Below, in pieces: positions 18,313 through 27,051 of a DNA stretch of 64,000 nucleotides (the first letter of the stretch is position 1; every line of letters begins with the position of its first letter). The position numbers were made by a program, and so were the translations under genes. Origin of the DNA: Chitinibacter sp. FCG-7 (GTDB lineage Bacteria; Pseudomonadota; Gammaproteobacteria; Burkholderiales; Chitinibacteraceae); the NCBI RefSeq assembly GCF_040047665.1, contig NZ_CP157355.1, positions 1,488,001 to 1,552,000 on the forward strand, in the 5' to 3' direction. The notes under the pieces are model-generated. The model did no database searches. It was not told the DNA's origin and saw only the letters and a program-made list of their open reading frames with translations.

Positions 18313-19542
18313 ATGGCACTTCTAACTGATGCAAAAGCTCGAAACATTAAACCAAATGACAAACCTGTTGCTCATGGTGGCGTTCCGGGGCTGCGACTAT
18401 TGCCTTCCAAGACCAAAGGTCATGGTCGTTGGGAGCTTCGGTTTGTTTCACCGTTAACTGGCAAACGCCGAGACGCAGGCTTAGGTGGCTATCCTGCTAT
18501 CGGCTTGGCTGCAGCACGGGAAAAAGCCGAGGCAATGCGAGAACTCTTAGCCTTGGGGATCGATCCCCTCTCACAAGCTGCACTTGAAACTGCTGTAGCT
18601 AAAAACAAAAAAATCCCGACGTTTGAAAAGGCAATGTTGGCTACGCTTGAAGTACGTCGGCTGACTTGGAAAAATGAAGTAACTGCTACAGTTCGCTGGC
18701 TTGGACGTATCCAAAAACACGCATCCGACTTATTGCCTTTGCAGGTCGATGCCATATCACCCGAGCATATCAAGGCCACGCTACAACCAATCTGGGCCAA
18801 CCAACCCGATACGGCTCGTAAGCTAAAAACAGCCATCGCACAGATCATGGACTGGGCTGAGGCTCATGACTTCATCGAATCTTCACCGATGCAAAAGGCA
18901 CTGAAACAGCTTGGGGATGTCCACAAGACGGCCATTTCTCACCAACCGGCAATGCCATTTCAACAAGTCCCATCTTTTGTCCGTGAGCATCTGTATCCCA
19001 CAGATACAGCGACGCAGAACCTGATTCTGTTCGTGATATTGACTACAGTTCGTTCTGCCAATGCTCGGCACGCCACATGGGCGCAAATTGATTTCCAACG
19101 TAAGGTGTGGACGGTTCCTGCTGAATCAATGAAGTCGAAAAAACACGAAGGGCATTCATTGGAGGTGCCACTCAGCACGGCAGCACTAGCCGTTCTTGAA
19201 AGCATGCTTGGCAAACATCCGGAACTAATTTTCCCAAGTCCAAGAAAAGAAGTCGCGATGAGCGACATGAGTGCGACGTCATTTCTGCGCAACAGAAATG
19301 CGCCAAGTGATATTCAAGGGCGCACAGCCACATTGCACGGCTTCAGGTCTAGTTTCAAAAATTGGGCACTAGAAGAAACTGATTTTTCTGACGAATTAAG
19401 TGAAGCAGCCCTTGCGCACGCGGTAGGAAATCGAGTTCGCCGTGCCTACGCCAGAACATCGCAACTAGAACAGCGTAGAGCATTGATGACACAATGGGCA
19501 GATTTTGTAATGTCTGTATGTTCACAAAAAGTCTACAAATAG
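18313..19542 (+). CDS. P4-type tyrosine recombinase/integrase
   Basis: The protein of about 409 residues has the P4-integrase order: an N-terminal DUF4102 arm-binding domain (MALLTDAKARNIKPND, VPGLRLLPSKTKGHGRWELRF, KRRDAGLGGYPAIGLAAAREKA), a SAM-like core-binding segment, and a C-terminal catalytic domain. Catalytic residues seen are the first Arg in TTVRSANARHATW (about 246), HGFRSSF (His and second Arg, about 341-344) and the Tyr nucleophile in RRAYART (about 377). It probably integrated the following accessory DNA. The start at 18313 is preferred because the domain begins there; 18244 is the longest frame. Confidence 0.92.
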   Translation: MALLTDAKARNIKPNDKPVAHGGVPGLRLLPSKTKGHGRWELRFVSPLTGKRRDAGLGGYPAIGLAAAREKAEAMRELLALGIDPLSQAALETAVAKNKKIPTFEKAMLATLEVRRLTWKNEVTATVRWLGRIQKHASDLLPLQVDAISPEHIKATLQPIWANQPDTARKLKTAIAQIMDWAEAHDFIESSPMQKALKQLGDVHKTAISHQPAMPFQQVPSFVREHLYPTDTATQNLILFVILTTVRSANARHATWAQIDFQRKVWTVPAESMKSKKHEGHSLEVPLSTAALAVLESMLGKHPELIFPSPRKEVAMSDMSATSFLRNRNAPSDIQGRTATLHGFRSSFKNWALEETDFSDELSEAALAHAVGNRVRRAYARTSQLEQRRALMTQWADFVMSVCSQKVYK

Positions 19543-19561
19543 AAGACGTCCGATACTGAGT

Positions 19562-20932
19562 TCATTCAGGCGACCACAATTGCCGTGCCGCAGCATACAA
19601 ATCACGCGCCTGCAGCTCATCACCTTGCAGCAGTGCGATACGAATGCCCAAACAATTTTTGGTATAAATTTCCGTCCATGGCGCACGCATACCGGTCATT
19701 TTTTGTTTTACTTTTGTGCAATAACTTTCAGTCTCTTGCTGAAAAACTTCTCGTAGCTCACTGGCTTTTACTCCCCGAGTCGGATCAGTCAACTCAGCAA
19801 CGGTTTTAAGCGTTTGTTCTGCGACCAGTAATTCCTTCGATTGCAGCTGTTGATTGAATCGACTTTGCAAGGCCACCACATTGGCAATCGGAATTTGTCC
19901 TTTACTCTGAATCGCTAGCATACTCGCCTGCTGAAATACACTGCGTGACCTTGACTCCAGTCTGATGCCCTGCTCCAAATCGGCGGCGCTAACAACACCG
20001 TCAAACAAAGGAAAAAGTTCGGCGGCGCGTAATGTCTGCGCTTTATCGGTGACTACGCTATTGGTGCTGGATTTGGGTTCACTTGGAGCTTGCACAATCA
20101 CGTTCACTTGCCCTTGGCTGCCCTCCACAAAATAAAAGTCGCCTTCCAGCGAGGTATTTTCCCATGGGGTTTGGCTACCTTGGGTCATCTTGCGCACTTG
20201 CCCACGCACCAGCTTGAAAACATCCTCAATTTTCAATCCCGGCTTACTCATTGTGGCGAGCAATTGTTCGGTATATGGGCTGTGCGTGCCATTGCCATCA
20301 GCTGCGGTTTGACCTGGCGCAGTCGAGAATGCAATCAGCGTGCCGCTGGGCGCATCCATTTTTGCCAAACCCGATTGCGCAGAACGAGATCGTTTAGCCA
20401 GCGGCGCGTCGCGGCACGCGTCCATGATCAGGATATTTAACCGGTTTTCCGCTTCGCCCATTTTGTCGATAATTGCATTGGCTGGAACCGACTGCAGTGG
20501 CAAATCTTCTTCGAACTTGAGCTCAACATCCACGGGCAACAAATAGTTTTCCCCGTGCGACTGAATGCCATGCCCAGCGAAAAAAACTAGGCCAACCCCT
20601 TTTTTGCTTTCAAGCCTGTCGCCGTATTCCCGTATCGCCTGTAGCATCTCATTGCGCGATGCATTTTCACGGTAAATAACCTCAAAACCTAATTTCCGCA
20701 ACTTATCCGCCATGGCCTTGCCGTCATTCGCCGCGTTTGGGAGTGGAAATTTGGCATATCGGCTATTGCCAATCACGAGCGCAGTGCGGGGTTCATTTTC
20801 AAGTCGGGTAATCGCAGATAAGCCAATGCCGCGCTCAACGGCAACAGCCATCTGCACATTGATCAATAACCCAATCAAGCTGCACACCAAGCAAATTACC
20901 ATTCGCTTCAAACAGGCAAAATGCAACGTCAT
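19562..20932 (-). CDS. Exported caspase-like peptidase (C14 family)
   Basis: The 456-residue protein has a caspase-fold domain at about 49-265. RTALVIGNSRYAKFPLPNAANDGKAM is the typical N-terminal strand and loop; the catalytic dyad is H121 in FFAGHGIQ and C173 in LIMDACRDAP. Both residues are present, so it is probably active. A hydrophobic segment (about 11-30, VICLVCSLIGLLINVQMAVA) looks like a signal peptide or anchor, placing the peptidase in the periplasm. The C-terminal ~190 residues are helical with no recognised domain. Its start overlaps the stop of the DUF4384-like gene by ATGA, so the genes are translationally coupled. Confidence 0.88.
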   Translation of the reverse strand: MTLHFACLKRMVICLVCSLIGLLINVQMAVAVERGIGLSAITRLENEPRTALVIGNSRYAKFPLPNAANDGKAMADKLRKLGFEVIYRENASRNEMLQAIREYGDRLESKKGVGLVFFAGHGIQSHGENYLLPVDVELKFEEDLPLQSVPANAIIDKMGEAENRLNILIMDACRDAPLAKRSRSAQSGLAKMDAPSGTLIAFSTAPGQTAADGNGTHSPYTEQLLATMSKPGLKIEDVFKLVRGQVRKMTQGSQTPWENTSLEGDFYFVEGSQGQVNVIVQAPSEPKSSTNSVVTDKAQTLRAAELFPLFDGVVSAADLEQGIRLESRSRSVFQQASMLAIQSKGQIPIANVVALQSRFNQQLQSKELLVAEQTLKTVAELTDPTRGVKASELREVFQQETESYCTKVKQKMTGMRAPWTEIYTKNCLGIRIALLQGDELQARDLYAAARQLWSPE

Positions 20933-21948
20933 TGTTTACTCTCAAACGGCAATACTATTTCAATTACTCCGACCGGAAGTCGGGCTTTATCCTGCTCGCG
21001 CCATGTAGCAAAGCCCGTGCTTACCAGCGAAATTGGCTCCAATGGTTGTTCGGATGCGTAAATCTTCATTTGTTCCTGACCGAATGGAGCTTGAACATGC
21101 AAAGCCCATTCCGCCGTTGCACTGGGGTATTTAACTGGGTGATAAGGCGCTAATACATCCTCTCGTTGATAGCTATTCGGCAAAATCAATGTCTGTTTAC
21201 CCCGTACATCTAGGTATACCCAGCGAATAAATGCGGGCTTATTTGATTGCAGAGTTAGCGCAATCGGCTCGCCGTTTTTCAAAATCTGCTTAGCTAATTT
21301 CGCCGTGACCTCTAGCGGAAAATGTGTTTCATCCTGCGCTGCTGCATCCTGCAATCCCGCTTGGCGCAATAAACGAGCCCGCAGAGCAAATGATCCGGCG
21401 GCCTTGCTCTGCGTTTTTTCCGAGACGGCATCTATGAGATCGTACCAATAACCAGTGGCAGCCAGCTGCTGCAGCGTTTTGCTACCTGCACCACCGATGG
21501 GACGAACCATTAATGCCGCACTCGCCTTGCGCGTTCGGTTGCCAACAGTTGGAAGCTCAGCTTCCCAAACACAACGCTGCTGAACTGGTAGCTGTACATT
21601 TAACTTCGTCAAATCCAGCACATGAAAACCAGCACTTTGCTTGCTTTGCTTTAAAGTCCAAATTGGTTTGGCATCACCTGCGCACTGAATACTAAATGTA
21701 AGTGAGCTGATCTCCGCCGTGGCAAACCAATAGAGCTTAGGCTGGGTTGTCGAGGACAATGCTGCAGAGCTAGGAGCCAGCAACGATAACCGCGCCCCTT
21801 CGGCTCGCCCACCCACGGTTGGCTGCAAATTTGGCGATTCATCAATGTATGGATCGGAAAAACTCAACTCCGGATCTGCAGCCAATGCAGAAATCGAGGC
21901 CAGCAAAGAAATAGATAGGGCAAAAAATTTCAACATAGTTGGCATCAC
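20929..21948 (-). CDS. Secreted protein with C-terminal DUF4384-like domain
   Basis: The 339-residue protein starts with a signal peptide (MLKFFALSISLLASISALAA from the third Met). The middle region (SLTFSIQCAGDAKPIWTLKQ) looks like a beta-sandwich. The last ~110 residues, beginning about GEPIALTLQSNKPAFIRWVYLDVRGKQTLILPNS, match the pattern of DUF4384, a domain often paired with caspase-like peptidases and kinases. It overlaps both neighbours by four bases (ATGA). A role as a sensor or partner of the caspase is inferred from position only. Confidence 0.65.
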   Translation of the reverse strand: MMPTMLKFFALSISLLASISALAADPELSFSDPYIDESPNLQPTVGGRAEGARLSLLAPSSAALSSTTQPKLYWFATAEISSLTFSIQCAGDAKPIWTLKQSKQSAGFHVLDLTKLNVQLPVQQRCVWEAELPTVGNRTRKASAALMVRPIGGAGSKTLQQLAATGYWYDLIDAVSEKTQSKAAGSFALRARLLRQAGLQDAAAQDETHFPLEVTAKLAKQILKNGEPIALTLQSNKPAFIRWVYLDVRGKQTLILPNSYQREDVLAPYHPVKYPSATAEWALHVQAPFGQEQMKIYASEQPLEPISLVSTGFATWREQDKARLPVGVIEIVLPFESKQ

Positions 21949-23540
21949 ACAGAATGAATGGGCAGCTGAATAATGAAACGGGCTCCGCCATATTCATTGT
22001 TTTCCACCTCAATTATGCCATGGTGATCATGGACGATTTGCTGGCAAATACGCAGCCCCATCCCCATACCCTTCTCTTTCGTAGTGAAAAACGCCTCAAA
22101 AAGATGAGCTTTAGCGTCTTCACTAATGCCAGGGCCATTATCAGACACAATAATCCGAAGCGATTTGGCGATACATTGATGAGTAACGAGAATTCTGCCG
22201 TCCGGCGTACCTGAAGTCATAATTGCTTCCGCCGCGTTGCGGACAAGATTGATCAGCACATTTTCAATCGCAACCAGTTGCCCCATTACTTGAACATCTT
22301 GCACGGGCGTTTCAACCTGCAATGCACACCCCATTTCCAATATGCTCGCTTCACACAGTTCAAAGGACGATTTGAATAGCTCACGCAAAGAAAAGCTGCC
22401 ATTTTTAAGCGACTGCCGTTTTAAAAAATCTCGAATGTAATCGACAAATTCAATTGCGCCATCTGCTTGCTGGACAATTTGTTCAAAGCCCTCAGTCATC
22501 AATTCCTGATTCAACGTTTCTCTTGATTGTCTAATTTGTAACGCTTCGGTTTGGTAGCGTATAGCAGCCAAAGGCTGTTTCAATTGATGCGCCAATGCTG
22601 CTGACATTTCGCCCAGCAATGAAAGCTTGGAGAACTGCTCCAACGCCATTTGCTTATCATGCAACTGGCGTTCCAAACGTAAGCGAACCAGAATAAAAAC
22701 CAATGCACTCAGCAATAACCCTAATAAAGTCACTGCAGCACCTTTAAGCATGCTGCGGCTAGAAGCGCTTTGTTGGCTGACGATGACATCGAGATTATTG
22801 GCCGAAAAAGACAACTTCAAGTGCTCTTTAAAAGCACCGGCGAATTCTTCAGCCCCATCCACCGAGTCATAGATTTTGTGATTAATGCTGGCAGACGTGG
22901 TTGAACCGGGCATCTGCATGGGCTCTTCAATAAACACTTGAACACGCAAATCACCTGTATTCAAGCCAGTAAACATGCGGCCAATGTTAAAGCTGGCTCC
23001 GATGCTCCCCGAATAGGCAGAGCGCCGTTGTTCCGCCGTTTCCAGTGATACCCCTTTGGAAAAAATAGGCAATCGAAAGGTTAGTGCCGATTCGAGAGTA
23101 GCCTTATTTGCCTCCGTCACGCTGCGACCAGCAGCAGCAATGCTTGGACTATCGGCAGCCACCACCGTTGCAGTCGTCAACACAGGATCACTATCAGTCT
23201 GGCTGTTCTCAATCACAGGAGGGAAATACTTGATTTCATCGCTTGAATGAGGGGGTTCAATATATTCAAGCAATAACAGGCCAGGGTATCGCTGATTTAT
23301 TTTTAGTTTTTTGACAAACGCGGCGTAATCATCGCTCTGCAGCACCCCAAAAGTGCTGAAGAGGCTTTGCAGGCTCCGCAAAACCCCCTCATAATCTTGC
23401 GTCTGACGGACGATTTGTTCCTTGACGACTTGAGCCTGCCTGTCAAACTGACTTTTGGCTTCCTGCTCTGCCAAGCGCTGCGCCATAATGCCCGCGTACC
23501 CAGAGAGCACTACGCCAACCAGCAGCAGCAAATTCGACAT
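21945..23540 (-). CDS. CHASE-domain sensor histidine kinase
   Basis: The 531-residue protein has an N-terminal membrane helix (LLLLVGVVLSGYAG), a periplasmic CHASE domain (about 35-285, starting TQDYEGVLRSLQSLFSTFGVL), a second membrane helix (AAVTLLGLLLSALVFILVRL), a HisKA helix with the phospho-acceptor His in EMSAALAHQLKQPLAAI, and a HATPase domain with N box NLVRNAAEAI, G1 VSDNGPGIS and G2 GMGMGLRIC. It resembles FixL/DctB-type kinases. The start MSNLLLL at 23540 leaves only 26 bases to the divergent regulator gene. It is the first gene of the operon with the DUF4384-like and caspase genes. Confidence 0.9.
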   Translation of the reverse strand: MSNLLLLVGVVLSGYAGIMAQRLAEQEAKSQFDRQAQVVKEQIVRQTQDYEGVLRSLQSLFSTFGVLQSDDYAAFVKKLKINQRYPGLLLLEYIEPPHSSDEIKYFPPVIENSQTDSDPVLTTATVVAADSPSIAAAGRSVTEANKATLESALTFRLPIFSKGVSLETAEQRRSAYSGSIGASFNIGRMFTGLNTGDLRVQVFIEEPMQMPGSTTSASINHKIYDSVDGAEEFAGAFKEHLKLSFSANNLDVIVSQQSASSRSMLKGAAVTLLGLLLSALVFILVRLRLERQLHDKQMALEQFSKLSLLGEMSAALAHQLKQPLAAIRYQTEALQIRQSRETLNQELMTEGFEQIVQQADGAIEFVDYIRDFLKRQSLKNGSFSLRELFKSSFELCEASILEMGCALQVETPVQDVQVMGQLVAIENVLINLVRNAAEAIMTSGTPDGRILVTHQCIAKSLRIIVSDNGPGISEDAKAHLFEAFFTTKEKGMGMGLRICQQIVHDHHGIIEVENNEYGGARFIIQLPIHSV

Positions 23541-23566
23541 CCGAATTTTTTGATTGAGACGAAATA

Positions 23567-24202
23567 ATGGCGCACGAACAACGGTTCCCAAGTGCAGAAT
23601 CAATCCACATAATTGTACTGGACGATGATGATGGCGTCCGCAAAGGCCTGAACTCCATCTTGACAGCGCTAGGCTATCGGGTGACCAGCTTTGCAAGCAG
23701 TGGTGAGCTATATCAGTTTTTAAAAAAATACCATGCAGACTGCCTGATTTTGGATGTTTGCCTGAGCGGCGAGGATGGACGCGACGTGCTGCGCGAACTT
23801 CAGTCCCTCACCCCCAACTTGCCGGTCATTATGCTGACCAGCCATGGCGATATTGATCTGGCGGTGAAATCGATGAAAATGGGTGCGTTGGACTTTTTGC
23901 AAAAACCAGCCAAAGCACACGAACTCAATAGCGCCATTCTTGAAGCCATTAAAAAACAAAAGCACACAACACAAGCCCTACCGGATCAACTGGCCGTTGC
24001 CCTTTACACGTCCCTAACCCGCCGGGAAAAAGAAGTCATGGACGGCGTTATTGAGCATTTAAGCAATGTCGAAATTGCGGAAAAGCTCAACATTTCTGGA
24101 AAAACCGTCGAAACCCACCGCGCCAATCTGATCAAAAAAATTGGTAGCAGCTCACCTGTCGAAATGTACTTGATCCGAGAAAAGAAAGCCCCGGCTGTAT
24201 AA
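23567..24202 (+). CDS. LuxR/FixJ-type response regulator
   Basis: The 211-residue protein has a receiver domain (IIVLDDDDGVRKGL at the acidic pocket; phospho-acceptor D63 in LILDVCLSGEDG; signalling residues MLTSHGD and LQKPAK) and a LuxR-type DNA-binding domain at about 146-192 (LTRREKEVMDGV, NVEIAEKLNISGKTVETHRANL). It is divergent from the CHASE kinase, which is almost certainly its partner. It may control the kinase/DUF4384/caspase operon and the downstream cluster of exported proteins; no binding site is defined. Confidence 0.93.
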   Translation: MAHEQRFPSAESIHIIVLDDDDGVRKGLNSILTALGYRVTSFASSGELYQFLKKYHADCLILDVCLSGEDGRDVLRELQSLTPNLPVIMLTSHGDIDLAVKSMKMGALDFLQKPAKAHELNSAILEAIKKQKHTTQALPDQLAVALYTSLTRREKEVMDGVIEHLSNVEIAEKLNISGKTVETHRANLIKKIGSSSPVEMYLIREKKAPAV

Positions 24203-24238
24203 ACAGGACGGGGTATCTAAATAACCCGCTTTATCTAC

Positions 24239-24601
24239 CTATTGTTTCGGCATATACATCTTAGTGCTACATGGCGCATCTTCATACATCAGATCACAAC
24301 CTTTCTCGGGTTTACCATGGCTCAGTGATGTGATCATCTCGCCCTTGATCTCGTAACCAGAGCCATCTTTCAGATTAAGCGGATTTTTATATTTACCTTT
24401 GTAAATGACGCTTTCACCAAATTTGCCAATACTTTTAATCACCGTAGCACCGTCAGCCTTGATGGTGATTGCCTGCTCCGTACCCGTTCCACCCATAAAA
24501 TTGAAATAGCGGGTTCCGACAAAAGGCAAACCCGTATCTGCAAAACTCGAAGCCGCCAGCATTACTGCAATCGCGCCAATCCACAGATTAATTTTCTGCA
24601 T
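24239..24601 (-). CDS. Hypothetical exported protein, 120 aa
   Basis: Unrecognised. A signal peptide is clear (MQKINLWIGAIAVMLAASSFA). The mature protein of about 99 residues is small, beta-rich, and ends with three cysteines (GCDLMYEDAPCSTKMY has two of them). It is the last gene of a seven-gene minus-strand cluster and converges with the response regulator gene. Confidence 0.6.
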   Translation of the reverse strand: MQKINLWIGAIAVMLAASSFADTGLPFVGTRYFNFMGGTGTEQAITIKADGATVIKSIGKFGESVIYKGKYKNPLNLKDGSGYEIKGEMITSLSHGKPEKGCDLMYEDAPCSTKMYMPKQ

Positions 24602-24624
24602 TTTTTACTCCATCATTTGGTTTC

Positions 24625-25323
24625 TTAATCAACATCACCGGAATTCAGATTACATTTCAGACCGTCGGCAACACGGCTCACACTGCCGTCTGGTTTCACC
24701 ATCCAGCCAACTTTGGCACTGAACACGCCTGATTTGTCTTTTTTGCTTCGCTCGGGGTTAGCCAAAGCAACAAACTCTCGATCCTGCTGACCACCCTTGC
24801 CCTGCCAGCACCCGCCCCACCAGCCACTGAGAATCAACGTTGCGCCAGACGCAGCCTGAGTAACGGTCTCATCCCAGCGAATCATGCCACTAGGGTCAAT
24901 CAAAAACACACGCGCCTGATCGCCCTTGGTCAATAAGCACATGCCATACTTATTGCTCACGCCGCGCTCGCCATCAAACCCAAAGCGAGAAGTTTTCTTA
25001 CCATCAGCACCAGTGGTACTCATCACCTTCCAACCTGCTTGCGCCAGCTCAGTGCAATCTTTGACTGCGTTAAACGCTTGCACCTTCTGCGGAGCAGTTT
25101 GTGTCAATGTTGATTTCCCATTGGCGTCGGTCAACTGCGTGTCCGCATAGGGCAATGATTTTGTCTTTCGCGCCGAATTGACAGAATTTGGAGTAGAAGA
25201 GGAATTAAGCGGTTTATTGCTCGGTGGCACAGCACAAGCGACCAACAGCAGGCTGCTTGTCATCAACAAGCCACCAGCAACCTGACGCAATGACACAGCG
25301 GACTTCTCTTTTTTTACTTCCAT
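24625..25323 (-). CDS. Hypothetical lipoprotein, 232 aa
   Basis: Unrecognised. The N-terminus holds a lipobox, SSLLLVAC with the lipidated Cys at about residue 29, followed by a low-complexity Ser/Asn/Thr linker. The mature domain contains CTELAQAGWKVMSTTG and WWGGCWQGKGGQQDREFVALA, and ends KCNLNSGDVD. It overlaps the preceding DsbC-like gene by 10 bases, so co-translation is likely. Confidence 0.6.
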   Translation of the reverse strand: MEVKKEKSAVSLRQVAGGLLMTSSLLLVACAVPPSNKPLNSSSTPNSVNSARKTKSLPYADTQLTDANGKSTLTQTAPQKVQAFNAVKDCTELAQAGWKVMSTTGADGKKTSRFGFDGERGVSNKYGMCLLTKGDQARVFLIDPSGMIRWDETVTQAASGATLILSGWWGGCWQGKGGQQDREFVALANPERSKKDKSGVFSAKVGWMVKPDGSVSRVADGLKCNLNSGDVD

Positions 25324-26186
25324 GGCGCAGCTCCTGTTAATAAATTGGGGCGGCCATCGTTGATGCTGTCGATCATGCCGACTCCTATCATTGGGCTGCG
25401 CTGCGGGTTAAATGTAAAAAAGTTGATAATTTCGGCATCACTCTGCGTGGCTGTCGGCCCGGTTGCAATGACACCATCTGGCATGATGATATAAGGCGTG
25501 CCTGTTTTATCAATCCCCTTGGTGGCGGACAAAATTTCCCGCATATCCGCGACTTTATTAGGGTCATATACACAATCTGCCGACGGAGTTTTGAGTTGCA
25601 CTGGACGCCCCAGCATCGTGTCATACCAAGCTCTAGCACTTCGCGAGCACGCCAATGCTTTAGCCATGGGCCTCGTCTCACTGCGCAGACTGGTCGGGAA
25701 AATAGCCAAGGTCAAATTAAGCTTGCTTTCTACCCGCTTCAAATTCTCAACCAACTTGCGGGCAAAAGGACAATCATGCGCAGTGACCAAAACATATACT
25801 GGGCCAGGCTTGCCAAATGTCGCCACAATCGGAGCCTGAGCCAGATCAATACTTTGCACCAAGTTCTTATAAAGGTCAGGGTAACTGGCTTTCGGCACTA
25901 AATTATCGGGGTCATTCACCTTCTTGAATGCTTGCAATTTCTCCCATTTGTTACCGTCAGCGTCATTAAAAACCATCGTGGCACTTTCATTAAAGAAACG
26001 GGTATAACCACCAGCACGAAGCGGAATGCCATACAGTCCTTTAAAAAGCGTCGGCTCCGCACGAGCCTCAATCACACTAGGATTGAATTTGTAATATTTC
26101 TGCATTGCAGCCAATCCATCATCAGGACTGGCTGCCACATACCCGGCCAACAAACAAAGTGCAGTGGCAAGAATTGTCTTTTTCAT
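25314..26186 (-). CDS. Exported DsbC/DsbG-like thioredoxin-fold protein with incomplete CxxC
   Basis: The protein of about 290 residues has a signal peptide (MKKTILATALCLLAGYVAASP). The C-terminal half looks like a DsbC/DsbG thioredoxin domain: VYVLVTAHDCPFARKLVENL occupies the active-site position, ALACSRSARAW and SADCVYD match the second cysteine pair of DsbC, and DKTGTPYIIMPDG is the cis-proline loop. The usual CxxC is reduced to CPFA, so disulfide isomerase chemistry is probably lost or changed; a binding or reductase-like role is possible. The start at 26186 is used since the signal peptide begins there. Confidence 0.7.
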   Translation of the reverse strand: MKKTILATALCLLAGYVAASPDDGLAAMQKYYKFNPSVIEARAEPTLFKGLYGIPLRAGGYTRFFNESATMVFNDADGNKWEKLQAFKKVNDPDNLVPKASYPDLYKNLVQSIDLAQAPIVATFGKPGPVYVLVTAHDCPFARKLVENLKRVESKLNLTLAIFPTSLRSETRPMAKALACSRSARAWYDTMLGRPVQLKTPSADCVYDPNKVADMREILSATKGIDKTGTPYIIMPDGVIATGPTATQSDAEIINFFTFNPQRSPMIGVGMIDSINDGRPNLLTGAAPWK

Positions 26187-26206
26187 CACAGCATCATCCT
26201 CAAAAA

Positions 26207-26785
26207 TCAAACCGAAGTTAATGCCATGATCGCGTGGTAAGTCCGCTCAGCTTCCTGATCCGCCAAGCCAATTGTTTTATAAATCGGAGAGTCCGGATTG
26301 TTGGTCGACAACACAATGATATTGCCACCAGTAGGGACACCAATATTGCCAATCGCTTTACGAGCCGAGTTGTAGCCAGCCCCATGTGCCGCATGTGCCG
26401 ATGCCTGTACAGCAATGCCCGCCATATCATTACTAATACCCGCGCTAATCCTACTACGGCCAGTGGCACCATCAACCGCATTACTAACAGCGCTATTTAT
26501 TGCGCTGGAGCGTTTCATATCTTGAGCCAAACTACTCATTTTGGCGTTGTGTCGGTCTTGAGCGGTAGCAAACTGCTCAATACTGATTCCTCTTAAATCA
26601 TCAAAGTCATACAAATGAAATTGCGATTTATCCAATACTACGCTAAGAAATTTTTTGTTTTTTGCATCGAAATTGAAAAAACCATTAGAGAACTCGTGCG
26701 TCACCTCAAAGCCAAGGCTGTGCATAATTTTCTTGGCTTCATTTTTTACAACATCCACATTGCCTTGAACACTACCCTTTGCCAT
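26207..26785 (-). CDS. Hypothetical protein, about 192 aa
   Basis: Unrecognised. The N-terminal third (about 15-70) is a small alpha/beta segment without a signal peptide. The middle (about 90-150) is rich in Ala, Gly, Ser and Asn (AINSAVSNAVDGATGRSRISAGISNDMAGIAV), which could be a flexible or glycine-zipper-like membrane-active stretch. The end has IYKTIGLADQEAERTYHAIM. Its 5' end overlaps the upstream small membrane protein gene by about 14 bases. Confidence 0.55.
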   Translation of the reverse strand: MAKGSVQGNVDVVKNEAKKIMHSLGFEVTHEFSNGFFNFDAKNKKFLSVVLDKSQFHLYDFDDLRGISIEQFATAQDRHNAKMSSLAQDMKRSSAINSAVSNAVDGATGRSRISAGISNDMAGIAVQASAHAAHGAGYNSARKAIGNIGVPTGGNIIVLSTNNPDSPIYKTIGLADQEAERTYHAIMALTSV

Positions 26786-27005
26786 TTTCACCATGGCAGG
26801 CTTTACATAGAAAAAAAAGCCCTAAAATCCAAGCAATAAATCCAAACCAAAATCCACCAAGTCCGAATGCCATAGCCAAAACAATAAATGCACAAGGCCC
26901 ACCAAGCATAAACATCAACATCATTTTCTTCAGTTTCGATGCTGTTGCCTTCGAATCAGTTATTTGCGCAGAGATTTGATGCGCAACAATTACTTCACAA
27001 GCCAT
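26772..27005 (-). CDS. Small membrane protein, about 77 aa
   Basis: Unrecognised. It has a short cytoplasmic N-terminus with KATASKLKKM and two membrane helices (MMLMFMLGGPCAFIVLAMAF and FWFGFIAWILGLFFLC), followed by a short Cys/His tail CHGENGKG. Start 27005 (MACEVIV) or 27011. It overlaps the next gene, consistent with one transcript. Confidence 0.55.
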   Translation of the reverse strand: MACEVIVAHQISAQITDSKATASKLKKMMLMFMLGGPCAFIVLAMAFGLGGFWFGFIAWILGLFFLCKACHGENGKG

Positions 27006-27051
27006 TTTCAACCCCTTACAATTCTAAAGATCATTGATTAATTATTAGTAT

